From: Ottelia alismoides
Lineage: Eukaryota; Streptophyta; Magnoliopsida; Alismatales; Hydrocharitaceae
Direction of reading: 5' to 3'
Assembly: GCA_037367405.1 (NCBI GenBank)
Contig: JAZKJV010008265.1
Location: 310,001-374,000 of the forward strand
Length of the DNA: 64,000 nt
The notes beneath the pieces are model-generated. The model was not told the origin of the DNA. It saw only the letters and a program-made list of their open reading frames with translations, and did no database searches. Positions within the stretch are counted from its first letter, which is position 1, and the number at the start of each line of letters is the position of its first letter. This document shows positions 1-11,377 of the stretch, one piece after another. A program made the translations under genes and the position numbers.

Positions 1-1014
1 TGTTATGGGAGACGTTGCCACTACAAATGGATCCTCCTCAAAGTGAGCCATTGTTAGTACTTAATAAATTATAAAGTCACGGGCGGGTCACATGGAATAA
101 AAAACCCTGTATACCAACCAGGAGAGTTTAACTCCATTCACCGACCTCTTCTCCTCCTCCCTACAACGCAAATGACCATCCAAACCTTAACAAAAATCCC
201 CAGTATTCTCCACTCGATCCATCCCATAAGAGATAGGTTGAGCAATGATGTGAGCTATATTATGTTCTCCATGAATTTCCCAAAGTAGTTAACCATCTCA
301 TTATGATCTCAACAACTTGTAGATGTTCATAGTGACAATAGATGTAGTTGCAGATGTGAACTATGTTATATTCTCAACTTCAGAATGATATGTTTATGTT
401 TATAAAACTGCAAAGAAAACTGTGAACGTATGTAATTAATATTTATTTTATATTATGTTTCTTATGAGAATCTAATATATGTGATTTTATTACACTAAAA
501 TATCGTCTTAATTGGCTACCAACACGTATTCATCGATATCAGTAAGTAATTGATGATCCACTGAGTACATTGATATCCATCAAAATGATAATCATTATAG
601 AAGTGGGTTAATCCTTTGAGCATGTCAAATGGTTTGGGTTGGATCATAGGCAAATGGAAAGGGTTCTCTCACGAGCATCGCTTAAAGAGGGTGGGGATTA
701 CTATGTTTTGTAGCAACAAAATTGAAGATCGCTTGTGAACAGGCTAATGTTTTTCTCACCAAAGTTCAACAATATTTTCACCATTTTTCCCCTACAGAAT
801 ATACATGGTCCAAGGATGAGGGTTTACAGCCTCCTGTACTTCTTCAATAAAACAACTTAAAGGATTTTTATTAACCAGTTTGAATTAACTGGTTATTGTA
901 GCGTTGCCTCGCTTTTAGCAGCGACCGTGATTCTCTCTCCTCTCGTAACAAATATCATCCAAGAAAGACACAACCCGTATCTTATTATCAGTCATACATC
1001 CTTCACTCTTGCTG
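1..1014. other. Unassigned intergenic DNA
   Basis: I see no convincing coding region, terminal repeat or RNA gene here. The sequence is moderately AT-rich with scattered stops in all frames. It lies just downstream of the decayed host gene that follows on the minus strand, so it could include that gene's former 3' flank. Confidence 0.4.
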
Positions 1015-2077
1015 CTATTCCTTTGCCAACAGTTCATCTATGACGCTCTACCATTGCTTGAAACGAACATACTGCCATCACCAGGCACCCAGAATCCATT
1101 CACGAAGTAAAATGGGGCGTCGCCATTACTCCCCATGTCGTTGCGTACTGCAGATTTTAATCAAAACCAATTTTAGTCCACAATTCAAGTGCCTCATCAT
1201 CATCATGCACATATGCGACGTAAATGGGATAAGTTTATATATATTAACCTTGACAGCAACCCTCCCATGCTGGTCATATCCGTCGTCATCGAAACTCGTT
1301 AGCAGTGCCGATTGGTGCTCTTTGCCAATGACATCGTAGTAATGTTCATAAATTTCTCAATAACCTCATTAACTGTAAATTTGAGTATAAATGGGGATAT
1401 GAACATCATCTGTTTGGATTTCGAAAGCCATTAAGTAAAATATCCAATGTTAGGAATTCCGTCTTTGTCTTGGAATGATCCGGTCTTATAATTGCTCATC
1501 TCAGTTAATGTGGTTTTAAAAAAAATTGTTTTAAAACTTGAGATGAAAGGGTTACGCTTGATAATTTGATCAAGGAAAAATCTTTCAGAAAACGGCCATT
1601 GATCAGTGATTGATGCCTGTGATGCATAGGCCAGAAGATTCAAATTCATGTTTGCGTTTTTTTTATAGTGAATTCCATACCTGGTTTTCTAGAAAGGCTT
1701 CTAGGACATCAACGCAGAGGAGTTCAAGTTTTCAACCATCAAAATTATGCAGCCAGCAAGATAGCTAAGCGTATGGAATCTCTGTGTTGGAGATTAAATC
1801 ATATTAGTGTATTTTCTATCATTTTCAGATATATCCATGTCCATATGCATCAAATTAATCTAGAAGTGTTGATGACTTACGCCATTGGTGCTATGTGGAC
1901 TTTAACGAAGACTTGGGGATAGTAGTGCCGGACCATCTTCTTTAGATGCGGCCATGAGGATCTGCTATATGGGCACAATGCATCGAAGAAAGCATCTACG
2001 ACGATGGAGTTGTCTATTACAATATTTTTGGTGTAGACTATCCCCGTCGACTTCAAGGGGATCTTAAACCCGAGCAT
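1015..2077 (-). pseudogene. Thioredoxin-superfamily (DsbA-like) host pseudogene, with introns
   Basis: Four exon-like blocks are read on the minus strand. Block 1 (2077-1881) contains VDAFFDALCPYSRSSWP, close to the plant thioredoxin-fold family signature EAFFDPVCPDSRDSWP (Arabidopsis At1g20225/At1g76020 type, named from memory), and ends at a GTAAGT donor. Block 2 (1779-1681) starts after CACAGAG, reads LNSSALMS, then one frame later LEAFLENQ, and ends before GTATGG. Block 3 (1409-1249) starts after CAAACAG and contains FTVNEVIEKF and, in another frame, HGRVAVK before GTTAAT. Block 4 (1147-1015) starts after CTGCAG and carries ATP, FYFVNGF and SVIDELLAKE in shifted frames, with a TAG at 1015-1017. 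The blocks follow family order along the whole protein, so this is a former gene rather than a chance ORF. The frame changes in blocks 2, 3 and 4 show it is broken. It retains introns, so it is not a retrocopy. The original start codon is not identified. Confidence 0.65.
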
Positions 2078-3334
2078 CTGCTATGTGGATCGAACAAAAG
2101 AGGACCAGAATCAAAGCGATTGGAAGCTCGGTAGTGAGCATCTTTAGTGCTAAATCCACAGTTAAATTTGGTGTTGGAGATTGTGTGTTGTGTCTTCAAG
2201 TGGTTGTGTGAACTTATAGGGGAGAGGATTTGCATTGGAAATGCGTTCTTTTATGCCTTAGCGGAAATAGACAGTAAGCTCCTCGTTGTCGTGTAGTAAA
2301 GAGGATTAAATGGGGGTTCCAAGGTAGGCTTTCTTTAATAGTCAATTTTTAAAACAATCAGCTATACCATGCTTCATGAATAAATATGATACCTCGCCTG
2401 CAAATTTTTCAAGGCAGATATGCAGATATATGTTTTCATGCAGATAACCCTTACCGAACAAAACTTTAATGAAATGTCCTGAGTCTAGTTTGATTATTTT
2501 GCCTAAAAGAACCTCAGATTGTGTTCTTACAATTTTTATTCGGAAGCAAATATGATGCTGGGGCTGTGGATGAATTCAAAATTTTACAAGCCGATAACTC
2601 GACATCTACCCGATAGTTTTACTTGGTTTATTTGTGGTATTGAAATTGTTCCATTTTTTGGGGCAAATAAGGCTTCTTATTAGATGAAGTCACGAAATAT
2701 CGGATGATTAACCAGTAGTACTCAGAGATTTTCTCCACAAAACAGGAATATCAATTATATTGTTGTACAAAACAAGAGAATCTTCGTTAGGGTGTTTCTT
2801 TCTCTCAACTTCCTGAAATGGATAGGTATGCACAACTGAATTGCTGAGATAGTCAAACACGAAAAATGTTGAAGAAATAATATAATTGAGGTGGTTATAA
2901 ATAAGTCAGTGTGAGTAGTAGTTGGCATCATGTTGAATCGTTGGATGTAGGTGATTAACAAATGCGTTGGGAATGATGCATGATCCCTCCTTCCCTGGGA
3001 GACTACTACATTGCTACAAGTAAAAATACGTTCTCGTAATACGTTCAAGCAATAGTTCGTAATAACATTTAAACTTTTCCACGCAAAGCAGAAAAATATA
3101 CATTTTTACGAGATTTTGTGGATGCAAGTGCTTGTACAACCACCATGATGTCGGATAATGTCATTCAACAATTAGGATGAGGCCCATTGATCTTAGAGAC
3201 CTCTCTATTGAGTGCATCCAAAATATTCAGGTCGTTCAAGTAATGTCTCCTTAGTTACTTTTGTTATGGGTAAATGGATATAGGTGAAATTCATTTATTT
3301 ACTTGGGTTCTCTTATGTAAATAAACCCACCTTG
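2078..3334. other. Unassigned DNA between host pseudogene and CACTA end
   Basis: No recognisable gene or repeat. The first part would be the promoter and 5' side of the minus-strand thioredoxin-like pseudogene. The last three bases (TTG, 3332-3334) would be the target-site duplication of the CACTA element that starts next; the other copy is not found. Confidence 0.4.
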
Positions 3335-3696
3335 CACTGCAAGAAAAAGTGCTTATGACAACAAAAAATAGAAAGATGACAAGGAATAAATCGTTGTCAA
3401 ATTACCACATGACAAATTTGTGATTCAGTGTTATATATGCATTTCTTATATTCTTAAAAACAAATTGCCATTTGTTGGTAAACTACAAGTAACAAAGAAT
3501 AAAAATCATGAGAACTAAAAAATGAACATTGTCCGTAAATTAAAATTAACAAATGAATAGAAATCGTCAAAAATTAATGGATAACGACAACTAAAATTCA
3601 CTGAGATAACTACTAATAGAATTGTAGGAAAGTTATATACAATAATGGGAAAATTGTTGATTATTATATTAACAACGAATTATATTTGTTGACAAG
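3335..3696 (+). mobile_element. CACTA (En/Spm) transposon, left terminus
   Basis: The sequence begins CACTGCAAGAAAAAG, one base from the plant CACTA terminal consensus CACTACAAGAAAA. It is followed by a subterminal region with repeated TGACAA/TTGTCA motifs in both orientations (near 3357, 3377, 3392, 3408, 3690), as expected of the transposase-binding subterminal repeats of this superfamily. It is cut at about 3696 by the LTR of retrotransposon E, so only the terminal segment is visible here. A CACTA-like transposase exon on the far side of E (about 58180-58430) may be part of the same element, but this is not proven. Confidence 0.65.
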
Positions 3697-4365
3697 GGAA
3701 AAACCACGCAACCTTCTATTCTATAACTAGAATAGCGTCACTTTTGTTGGTCAGGTTAATTTTAGCAGAAATTATATGTTTTTATTTATACTCCAAAACT
3801 TTAATGTATAATGAAAGTACGAGAGTGTCGAACTCAGGGAGGCAAACTGCTGGACACTAATGAAAATACTAGCAAACTAAAGTATACTAGGTTTCCTAAT
3901 TTTTTATTTAATTTTAGGTAATTTTTTGAATATTTATTTGATTTTTTGGATTTTATATTATTTTTGTGATTTTAATATACCTATGTAAAAATTGGGTATA
4001 GATTTTGTAATTTTATATTTTAGTTTTAATTTGTAATATATATATATATATATATTGTATTTTTTAGTTTTTATCTAATTTCTGAAAATGTTTTATTATT
4101 TTTATTTGGTTTTTAATGTTGGAAACTATATTTATGAAAAGAGAATTTTACTTTCATTTTAAAAATATTTAAAGTAAGAATATAATTTTTTTATTGTTTT
4201 TATTAAAAAGTAGGTGAAATTATCTTCAAATAGATGTGTTGTGCATTTTTATATACTTTTTATTTATTTAGTTGCGAGTTTTTTTGAAAGTTTTATGTTT
4301 TTTGTATTTATTTTTTATTTTTTTAATATTTGATTTTTATTTTATTTTTGGTTTCTGGGTAAAAT

Positions 4366-4790
4366 CAACAACAACAACAACGCCTTTTCCCACAATTAAG
4401 TAGGGTCGGCTACATGGATTATTCGCCTCTCAGATCTATCTTGGGCCAATCCCAGGCTTATATCCACAAAACTAAGATCCCCTCGTATGGTCTCTTTCCA
4501 ACACTTCTTGGGCCGTCCTCGCCCTCTCTTAGCTGGCTTAAAATCCCAACACTCGAATCTCCTAACTGGTGCATGAGCTGATCTTCTTTGCAAATGTCTA
4601 AACCATCTTAAGCAGTTTTCTCACATCTTATCCTCGATCGGAGCTACACCAACTTTCTTTCTGATTGCATCATTCCGAATCCGATCTTTACGTGTGTGTC
4701 CACACATCCACCTTAGTATTTTTTTTGCTACGTTCATTCTCTGCACATGTCTATGGTTCACATGCCAACATTCAGATCCATACAATGTAG
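4366..4790 (-). mobile_element. RTE-type LINE 3' end, 5'-truncated
   Basis: On the minus strand the translation runs YGSECWHVNHRHVQ, RWMCGHTRKDRIRND, KVGVAPIEDKM (stop), RWFRHLQRRSAHAPVRR, KRGRGRPKKCWKETIRGDL and ends at HVADPT plus a stop. This is the characteristic C-terminus of plant RTE non-LTR retrotransposon reverse transcriptase. The element finishes with a (TTG)n tail (CAA repeats at 4366-4381 on the plus strand), the microsatellite tail typical of RTE rather than a poly(A). About 425 bp of 3' end is present, consistent with 5' truncation during target-primed reverse transcription. It lies within the T-rich part of E's LTR and is absent from D's LTRs, so it inserted into E. No clear target-site duplication was found. 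Confidence 0.85.
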
Positions 4791-5573
4791 GTTTTTTGTA
4801 TATTTTTTGACTTGTTTTTATATTTTTATGAATTGTTAAAGTTTGTTATATTTTTTGGTATTTTTATTGATTTATTAAAAATATAAAGTATATTTTTTTT
4901 TATTTTAATTTTTTTAATTTTTTATATAGTAAAATATGAGGTATTTATATGTGTTTTTATTATATTTTTATATTTTAAATTTTTATTTATTCTGTATGTA
5001 GTATTTATAGTATTAATATACAATGTATAATATACAATGTATAAGGATCTTATGTAATTCTCTAGAAATTTGAGGGGTGTGTAATTTTGCTGAAGACAGA
5101 GGGAGTGTGGGAAAAAAACCACAAGACTACGCGTGCAGTTGCATGTGGATCCTTCAGCTACTGGACCTGATCGCAAAATAACAAATATAGAGGGGTTAAT
5201 TGCTATTTTGCCCATAATTATATGGACAGCACGTGGGTGGCGTGTGACAACTGTAAGCGGTGTGGCATCGAGGCTCTACTGTTGCTGACATGTAGCAGCG
5301 TGCGGTGCATCTGATCTGAGCTGCAACGGACGACCTATCTTGAATCTGAAGCTTGTGTCATTCTTCTTTCTTCTTGCTCAAATGTCTCCAGGCGGCGATT
5401 GAAAGAGAAAGGCGGTGGATCTGATCAAGTGCTATAAACACACCTCGATTGACAACTTTATGATGCTCACACACTCAATGATTAATCTACCGTCATTCGT
5501 CATTAGAACCCTATGCTCTAGAAGATGGTCCATATGATGGTTATTCTATCGATTATCCTCACTGTCAATATGA

Positions 5574-6396
5574 ATCTCTCGGTGGAGATTTTTTTTTGAT
5601 AAGTAATGTATTCCCTGTATGAAAAAGAAACTTTTACAAAAGGTGGCTGCCAGCCACAGTTACAAGACCCAAAAAAAACAAGTAACCAGAAACAGACTAT
5701 ACGCTTGTGAATGATATCATTGAGGAGTTGAGGCAAACAAAAACTCAAATTACATGAGAACCAAATACCTCTCGGTGGACACATTCTGGGATACACAGCC
5801 CTCCCCCGCTCATAATCGCACTTGGAAAGCTATCCTATGTGGGAGAAATGCTGCCCGTAAGGCCATCAGTACAGATTCCCCTCCTCATTCCTGGATACTC
5901 AATGGTAAGGGGTTCTCCTTCCACAGCGCATATGAACTTGTTCGCCAAAGAGTTGTACCTCCCTTTTGGGCTGCCGTGATCTGGGGAAAAACACACCCCC
6001 AAAGTACTCCCTAACTACTTACAGGATGGCTAAGCAACGTCTTCCTACCACCGACAGGCTTGCCAGGTTCAATATTTGTGATCACACGCTCTGCTATTTA
6101 TGCTCCTGTAATCCGGAGACAAATGACCACATCTTTTTCGAGTGTGCGGTATCCTTGAGCATTTGGAAAACCTCATGCCAGTTACTGGGCCTTCCACAAC
6201 CGATCAGTTCGTCGGGGCAAGAGACTCTACTCTGGATCGCAAGCTGGCCAGATGTCATCATTAGAAATCAATTGGGCACAGTCCTCGCTGCTTCGGTACA
6301 CATCATTTGGGAAGAGAGGAATCGCAGGTGGACTAAAGGCCTGAAATCTTCTGCTGATAATATTACTAACTCGATCTTTATCTCTCGGTGGAGATT
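5574..6396 (-). mobile_element. L1-type LINE insertion with 5' inversion (twin priming)
   Basis: A 17-bp target-site duplication, ATCTCTCGGTGGAGATT, flanks the insertion at 5574-5590 and 6380-6396. Directly after the left copy is a poly(T) run, then about 165 bp reading on the minus strand like a plant LINE 3' UTR (T-rich, ending in poly(A)). From about 5758 to 6379 the orientation flips: the C-terminal part of ORF2 reads on the plus strand. A 3' tail in one orientation joined to inverted upstream sequence inside one target-site duplication is the signature of twin-primed L1 integration. It sits in the first copy of the 276-bp duplication of E's LTR. Confidence 0.8.
5754..6379 (+). pseudogene. 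L1 LINE ORF2 C-terminal fragment (zf-RVT domain)
   Basis: The inverted part of the L1 insertion. The first reading frame gives HSWILNGKGFSFHSAYELV, then the frame changes near 5990 (in a run of As and Cs), and the next frame reads PKYSLTTYRMAKQRLPTTDR followed by CYLCSC and HIFFEC. This is the reverse-transcriptase zinc-binding module (zf-RVT, PF13966) that follows the RT domain in plant L1 elements: a conserved W/F-rich stretch, C-x2-C, then H-x3-C. The catalytic RT core and endonuclease are absent. The reading frame after 6379 runs into target sequence by chance. It is non-functional. Confidence 0.85.
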
Positions 6397-7354
6397 CGAT
6401 GAACGAATAAGCTTGTAGATTGTTGCAGACGACGCCAACTTGAAGGACAAATGCTCGATCGGCTTTGATATGATTGATAGAAATCCTCTTGGTGACTGTG
6501 ATTCAGCGGAAGCGATCTTCAGGCTTCAGCGGTAATGATGAGTTCAGATCTGAATGCCATTTGAAGGAGACGAGACTCTCTTTATTACAACCATGTGCTC
6601 TAAAAGATGGTCCATACGATTGTTATTCTATCGGTTCTCCTCAGTCTCAATATGAATCTCTCGATGGAGATTTGATGAACGAATAAGCTTGCAGATTGTT
6701 GCAGGAGACAACAACTTGAAGGAAAAATGCTCGATCGGCTTTGATATGGTTGATAAAACTCCTATAGGTGACTGCGATTCAGCGGAAGCGATCTTCAGGC
6801 TTCAGTGGTAATGATCGGTTCTGATCAGAATGCCATTTGAAGGAGAGGAGATTCTCTTCCGTGTGGTGCCCGACGATATTCGTGACCATATGAGCTCCAA
6901 GTCAATCTCCGATGAAGATGCTGCTCAAAGGATGGTCTTCGATCCGGCATTGTTGTCATGCCTAGATCTTATTGGTCTCCGATGATGAATCGTTTCTAGA
7001 TGAAGCTTCAGGAGATGCACTCCTTGATCTCAGATGAATGCAATGCTTCAGTGTTGTGCTACGATTTCGCACTGTTCGCCTCCTCGCTAGATGCAATGAC
7101 CTGGGGAAGGAGCTTCAGATGTCGAAGATAAACCTGGAGAGGAAGAAACGGGGAATGTAATTGCCTGATGATGAAGCTCAATGGAGACTAGTGGGTTACG
7201 GCTTCAACTCTCTGCAGTAGAGGAGGCTAGGCACAACGGAGCAGAGCTTCCATGCCGACGAGTCGATCTCGCCTTCTCTCTTCGTCGACCTCATTGCAAT
7301 GACAGAAGACGATGCGGGCGTCCCCCCCTCGTTCGCATGCTCAAAGCTCAACGG

Positions 7355-7359
7355 TGGAA
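7355..7359. repeat. Target-site duplication of element D (left copy)
   Basis: TGGAA immediately before D's LTR, matched by TGGAA at 43792-43796 immediately after D's other LTR. Joining the flanks restores E's LTR: the sequence ending GTGGAA continues as GGAGTTTGAAATGGCGG, which aligns with D's own LTR (GTGGAAGAATGAGAAATGGCG) near 9316. Confidence 0.85.
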
Positions 7360-8901
7360 TGAAAAATCGCACCTGATCAGCTTCTTTATTCCTGCAAAGG
7401 AGAAAGATAATTGATTTTGCGATCGTTGTTTCGACCAAGTGAGTTTTATCAGAAAAGATTATTATTTTTAATTAATCTTCTTTTATCCTATTTATACTCC
7501 TAAACTTAAGTGTACAACGATTAAGTATGGGAGTGTCGAACTCAACGAGGCAAATTGTTGATAAACTAGGGTTAAACTATAGATAAACTAAGGTAAATGG
7601 TTTCTTAATTTTTGTTTTCTTTTTAAAGATTTTTCAGTTTTTTATTTAATTTTTAAAGAATTTTATGTTTTTTTTTGTAATTTTTAAGTATTTTATGATT
7701 TTTTTATGATTTTAGAAATTGTTCTCTATTTTTTTATTTTTATTTTAATTTTTCCCCTCTTTACTTTCTATCTTAATGAATTTTAAGGGGTTTTTAAGAG
7801 TTTTATAGATTTTGGTTTTTAATCTGGAGAAAACTTATTTTTGTGGAAATCTGTGAGGTATTTAGAATTTTTGAAATAGTAAATAGTACAAAATATTTTT
7901 TATTTTTATTCAAAAGTAAGTGAAATTATCTCTAAAATGATATGATGTGTGTTTTTAGGCGATTTTTCATTATTTCGTTATGATTTTTACAAGTTTTGTG
8001 AATTTTGTATTTTTTAATCATTTAAATGTAAAATACATTAAAATATACTGAAGCTAATTTTTATTAAACTTCTAAATGTGTTTTTATTATTTTTATATGT
8101 TTTTATTTTTTGTTATATATTTTTTGATTTTAAAAATGATTTAATAAAAAATAAATGTTTTACTTTTCAAAATTTATTTAATATTGTATATAGTGTAAAA
8201 TATGATATTTATACATATTTTATTATATTTTTATATTTTGGATTTTATTTATTATGTACTATATGCGTATAGTATATTATATTACAGTACATGGGTATAT
8301 GTGTAAAAGTGCTCGGAAATAAGGGGTCTATTTGTAATTTCTTGAAAAGCTTGGGATAGGTGTGAAAATATGAGAATCTCCGGGAGGGGGTATGTGTAAA
8401 AATCCCAAAAGTATCTAAGGGTGTATGTGCGTTGCACGTGTACCACCTAAACTAAGCTGTGAGCGGGGTGCGTACGTCTGATAATGACGCGTGGCGAGAT
8501 CTCGACCATGAGATCGAGCTTTGATCTGGCAGAACAACGAGTATAGAGATAGATGAGCGTTCGACTTGGATAACATCTGTCCAGAAAATCGAATGGCTAC
8601 AATTAGATATGGGGCACAACTTTGTTCTTCTCCAACTAGGTCCATGCGGTAATGATAGCGGTCTACATGAGGTAGTTGGACGAATCTGCTTCGTTGGAGC
8701 TTCCAAGCAGTTGCGATTTTGATTATTAACAAGGATGCTCTGCGTGCTGCTTCAATGCTTCAATAATGTTCATATCTAAGTGGTTTGTTGCTCCTCAGTC
8801 CTGCAATGATACGATCACGTCTCGAGCACAAAAGCTCGGACCAGAATAGAATCGAAACGGCGAGCGATGGTCCTGGTGAGATAAAAAAAGGAACCAAAGG
8901 T

Positions 8902-8922
8902 CCGACCACTGCGTGTGGTCGG
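8902..8922. other. Hairpin in D's 3' LTR
   Basis: CCGACCAC and GTGGTCGG form a perfect 8-bp stem with a 5-nt loop. It lies within the block that is missing from D's 5' LTR, in the part of the LTR downstream of the promoter. No function is known. Confidence 0.6.
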
Positions 8923-9365
8923 AGATGATTAGATATGAAGGTAGATGGGAAGTGGAAATGGAGGACTGGATAATTGAACGTGGATTTGAAAGAGATATTG
9001 AAGAGAATAGAGAAAACAGAATGGATGATAAGAGATCGGAAGAAGAAAGATGAGAAACATAATAGAAGAAGGGAAATCAGAAGAGAAAATAAGAAGAGGT
9101 AGATGAGAAAAAATTCTAACCTGGAATGGAGGATGTCGCTTGTAGTGTTGGAGCTTTTACTCTAAAATTCTTCACCTCAACGGTGCAGTAAGCCGGAGGC
9201 TATGAGCGGCAGAGGGGGACCAACGTCGACGAGACCACGCCACTCCCACTTCCTCTCGCTCGGTGTGTAAGGGATAAACACTATCACCGAATCTCCCTCG
9301 CTCGGAGCTCTGGAATGTGGAAGAATGAGAAATGGCGAATCCGATAATTTGGGGACTATGGCTCC

Positions 9366-9373
9366 TATTTATA
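9366..9373 (-). promoter_or_regulatory. TATA box of D's LTR promoter
   Basis: The minus strand reads CTATAAATAGGAGCC, a strong plant TATA box. It is conserved in D's 5' LTR (42325-42332) and, as TATAAATC, in E (43841-43848). Transcription would start about 30 bp further on the minus strand (about 9335), which makes the low-coordinate 2 kb R-U5 and the high-coordinate 1.5 kb U3. Confidence 0.65.
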
Positions 9374-10834
9374 GATGAGGTTGAGTGGAGGCCACAACAA
9401 CAGGATCCGGTCACCGGCGGAAGGATCCGGTGACAACGACGGTTGAATGAACAACCGGCCAACTACCGGCCATTGGGCGGTTGGACGAAGAAAAGGACGG
9501 GTGACATGCAATGGCTTTGGGTAGGAGAAGAAAGGGGACGAAGGATGAAGAGGGAGAGGAAAGAGAAATGGGAATAAATAAATAAATAAATAAAATAAAT
9601 AATTAACTTAAGAATTATATTAAATAAATTAGTTAATAAATAATGAACGAAATAGCTAACTTATTATTTAAGGATTAAATTAAATAAATAATTTCTTGAA
9701 TAATCATGTATATAATTAATTATTACATAAGTTAATAATAAAATAATAAAATAAATAATAAATAAATATCTAATGAATTGAAATATTTTTAAATTAATTT
9801 AATATTAAAGAAATAATCAATTATATTAATTATATATATAATATTATTAAATTACGGTACATTGTACAGTATACAAATATATACCCGAAAATCGTGTTTT
9901 TTGTATTAACTCCGATTTTAGCAAAACCACTGTCATTTTGTAGATAATTAAATAATACAAATTTTAAGACCAACTTTTCCCAATTCTGAGTTCATACGAT
10001 CGAGTTATGAGGTTTAGAAAATTTAAGTAGCGGCTTTGAGGCTTCAAGTTTTATTTGTATATTAATTTAGTTTTATTTTTATATTATTCTATACATTTTT
10101 AGAAGATTTTAGGAAAATAAATTAAGTTAATCGGGTTTATGCTTAATTGATTAAAAATCCAGCAAGATTCTACATATAGTACATATGTACAACACGTCCA
10201 AAACATTAAAGCTCACTCAGTTTATTGTAATAATTTTTAATATTTTTAATAAATAGTACTAAGTATAAAATGAATTTTAAAAGTAAGTTCGATCCGTTTG
10301 GATATTTATATAAATATTTATGAACCTTCAAAGTTGGCTTTTGCGGTTCATTGCGTTTAATTATTTTTATAATGAATTTTTTTCTGATATTTTTATAAAA
10401 TACTATACATTTTTCTAGTCAACTTTTACAAAAGAAGTATTTTGATTTGGAAATGTCATGATGATAAATAGAATAGGTAAAATATTTAAAATGTTATAAA
10501 TGGGTAAGTTATATTTTTTATCTTTATTTTCTTGATATTTTTATAGGTTAGGATCTTTATCTCCCCTAATTATTTATTTTGTCGACCCGGTCAATATTAA
10601 CCTGGTCTCGGGGTTATGTTCAGTTAGTATATATTTTGTATATCCAGCCTTCTTTTCTTTTATTTTTCTTTTCTATTTTTATCCTTTTATTTTGAATCAA
10701 AAAAGTGTTAACTATATAATATTAATATTTGTGGTCATAATGATAATTAATTGGAATTAGTGATTATTTACATGTATTTTACCAAAGATTTTAACCAAAT
10801 GAAAGAATAAAGGTGATGAATAACGGATTCATCG

Positions 10835-11377
10835 GTCCCCTATACTTTACCTTTCCTAGTTCCTTTGCAAACACTTATTCTATAAATAAGTGCAAGGAAA
10901 AAGAAAAAGAAAAAGAAAAAGAAAAGATCTTAGAACATGTTTGTCTCTTCAAATCGAATCTTACATCGCCCAAAATATGGAGCTTGGATTCATATCTTTG
11001 GATTATTAGTGTGTCGGGACTCTATTAGAATTAGGATTTAAGCCTCGTCAGCCCTCAAGTTCCACATATCTTATCGAGGGTCTCCTTAACATCCAACTCA
11101 GATCCACCTATCCATCACACAAGCTTTTCAACTTTATAGGCAACTTGTACTGTGTGAAAATGTTTTAGCTCTTTCTACTTAGAGAAGCGAAGAAACCGCC
11201 CATCCAAGTAATACACTCCCATTAGGCACTGATTCAACAACTCAATCCTCAAGGAGGGAGGTATTTCCTTTTAAGGTTAGGTCATGTTGTGTCCACAATC
11301 GAGTATAGAAAGAAGATAGAAGAATTGAGAAGAGAGCTGGAGTGTGATCGATGCAATCACATTTCCTATGAAGCCTG
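10835..11377 (-). other. Element D, end of internal region with outer polypurine tract
   Basis: Directly inside the LTR lies GTCCCCTATACTTTACC, on the minus strand an AAGTATAGGGGAC polypurine tract that would prime plus-strand synthesis at the 3' LTR. The following 540 bp have no coding potential; they contain a (GAAAAA)n run at about 10895-10925. They match 55826-56370 of element E. The block continues at 21993 beyond copia element A; the last five bases (GCCTG) are A's target-site duplication. Confidence 0.7.

Larger units (their letters stand above)
5514..6865. repeat. Tandem duplication (about 276 bp) in E's LTR, first copy split by L1
   Basis: The block starting TGCTCTAGAAGATGGTCCAT at 5514 recurs as TGCTCTAAAAGATGGTCCAT at 6596. 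After removing the L1 insertion with one target duplication (806 bp), the two copies are about 276 bp apart and abut head to tail. Copy 1 is 5514-5590 plus 6397-6595 and copy 2 is 6596 to about 6865. Shared landmarks are the tracts beginning GATGAACGAATAAGCTTG, GCTCGATCGGCTTTGATATG and GAATGCCATTTGAAGGAGA. No such duplication is apparent in D's LTRs. Confidence 0.75.
3697..7359 (-). repeat. Element E 3' LTR, first segment (Athila-like Ty3/gypsy)
   Basis: This is recognised by alignment with the LTRs of element D. The tract around 3785-3850 (TATACTCC, then GAGTGTCGAACTCAGGGAGGCAAACTG split over two words) corresponds to 7493-7560 and 40715-40775. It continues with the same T-rich run to about 5060. 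The left end is placed at about 3697 (GGAAAAACCACGC against D's TGAAAAATCGCACC) and is uncertain by a few bases. The LTR continues at 43797 after D's insertion and ends at 55825 after B's insertion. After subtracting the LINE insertions and a 276-bp tandem duplication, its length is close to D's 3.5-kb LTR. It is clearly more diverged than D's two LTRs are from each other, so E is the older element. Confidence 0.7.
7360..10834 (-). repeat. Element D 3' LTR (Athila-like Ty3/gypsy)
   Basis: A long LTR (about 3475 bp), oriented on the minus strand. On the plus strand it starts TGAAAAATCGCACC and ends GGATTCATCG (the terminal CA is now CG). It is matched along its length by 40581-43791. It is made of a T-rich stretch (7440-8330), a mixed-composition block (8400-9330), the promoter near 9370, and an A/T-rich U3 (9560-10830). 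Relative to the 5' LTR it has about 220 extra bases around 8735-8950. The many CG-to-TG/CA differences between the two LTRs suggest an old insertion with methylated-cytosine decay. An (AATA)n run lies at about 9575-9600. Confidence 0.85.

Noticed and set aside
7181..7438. Opposing ORFs at the E/D boundary
   Set aside because: They cross D's insertion point, so they mix two elements and cannot be ancestral.
8078..8272. 64-codon Phe/Tyr/Ile-rich ORF that looks like a membrane protein
   Set aside because: It is simply the translation of the T-rich LTR tract; similar runs occur in the other LTR copies without a conserved frame.
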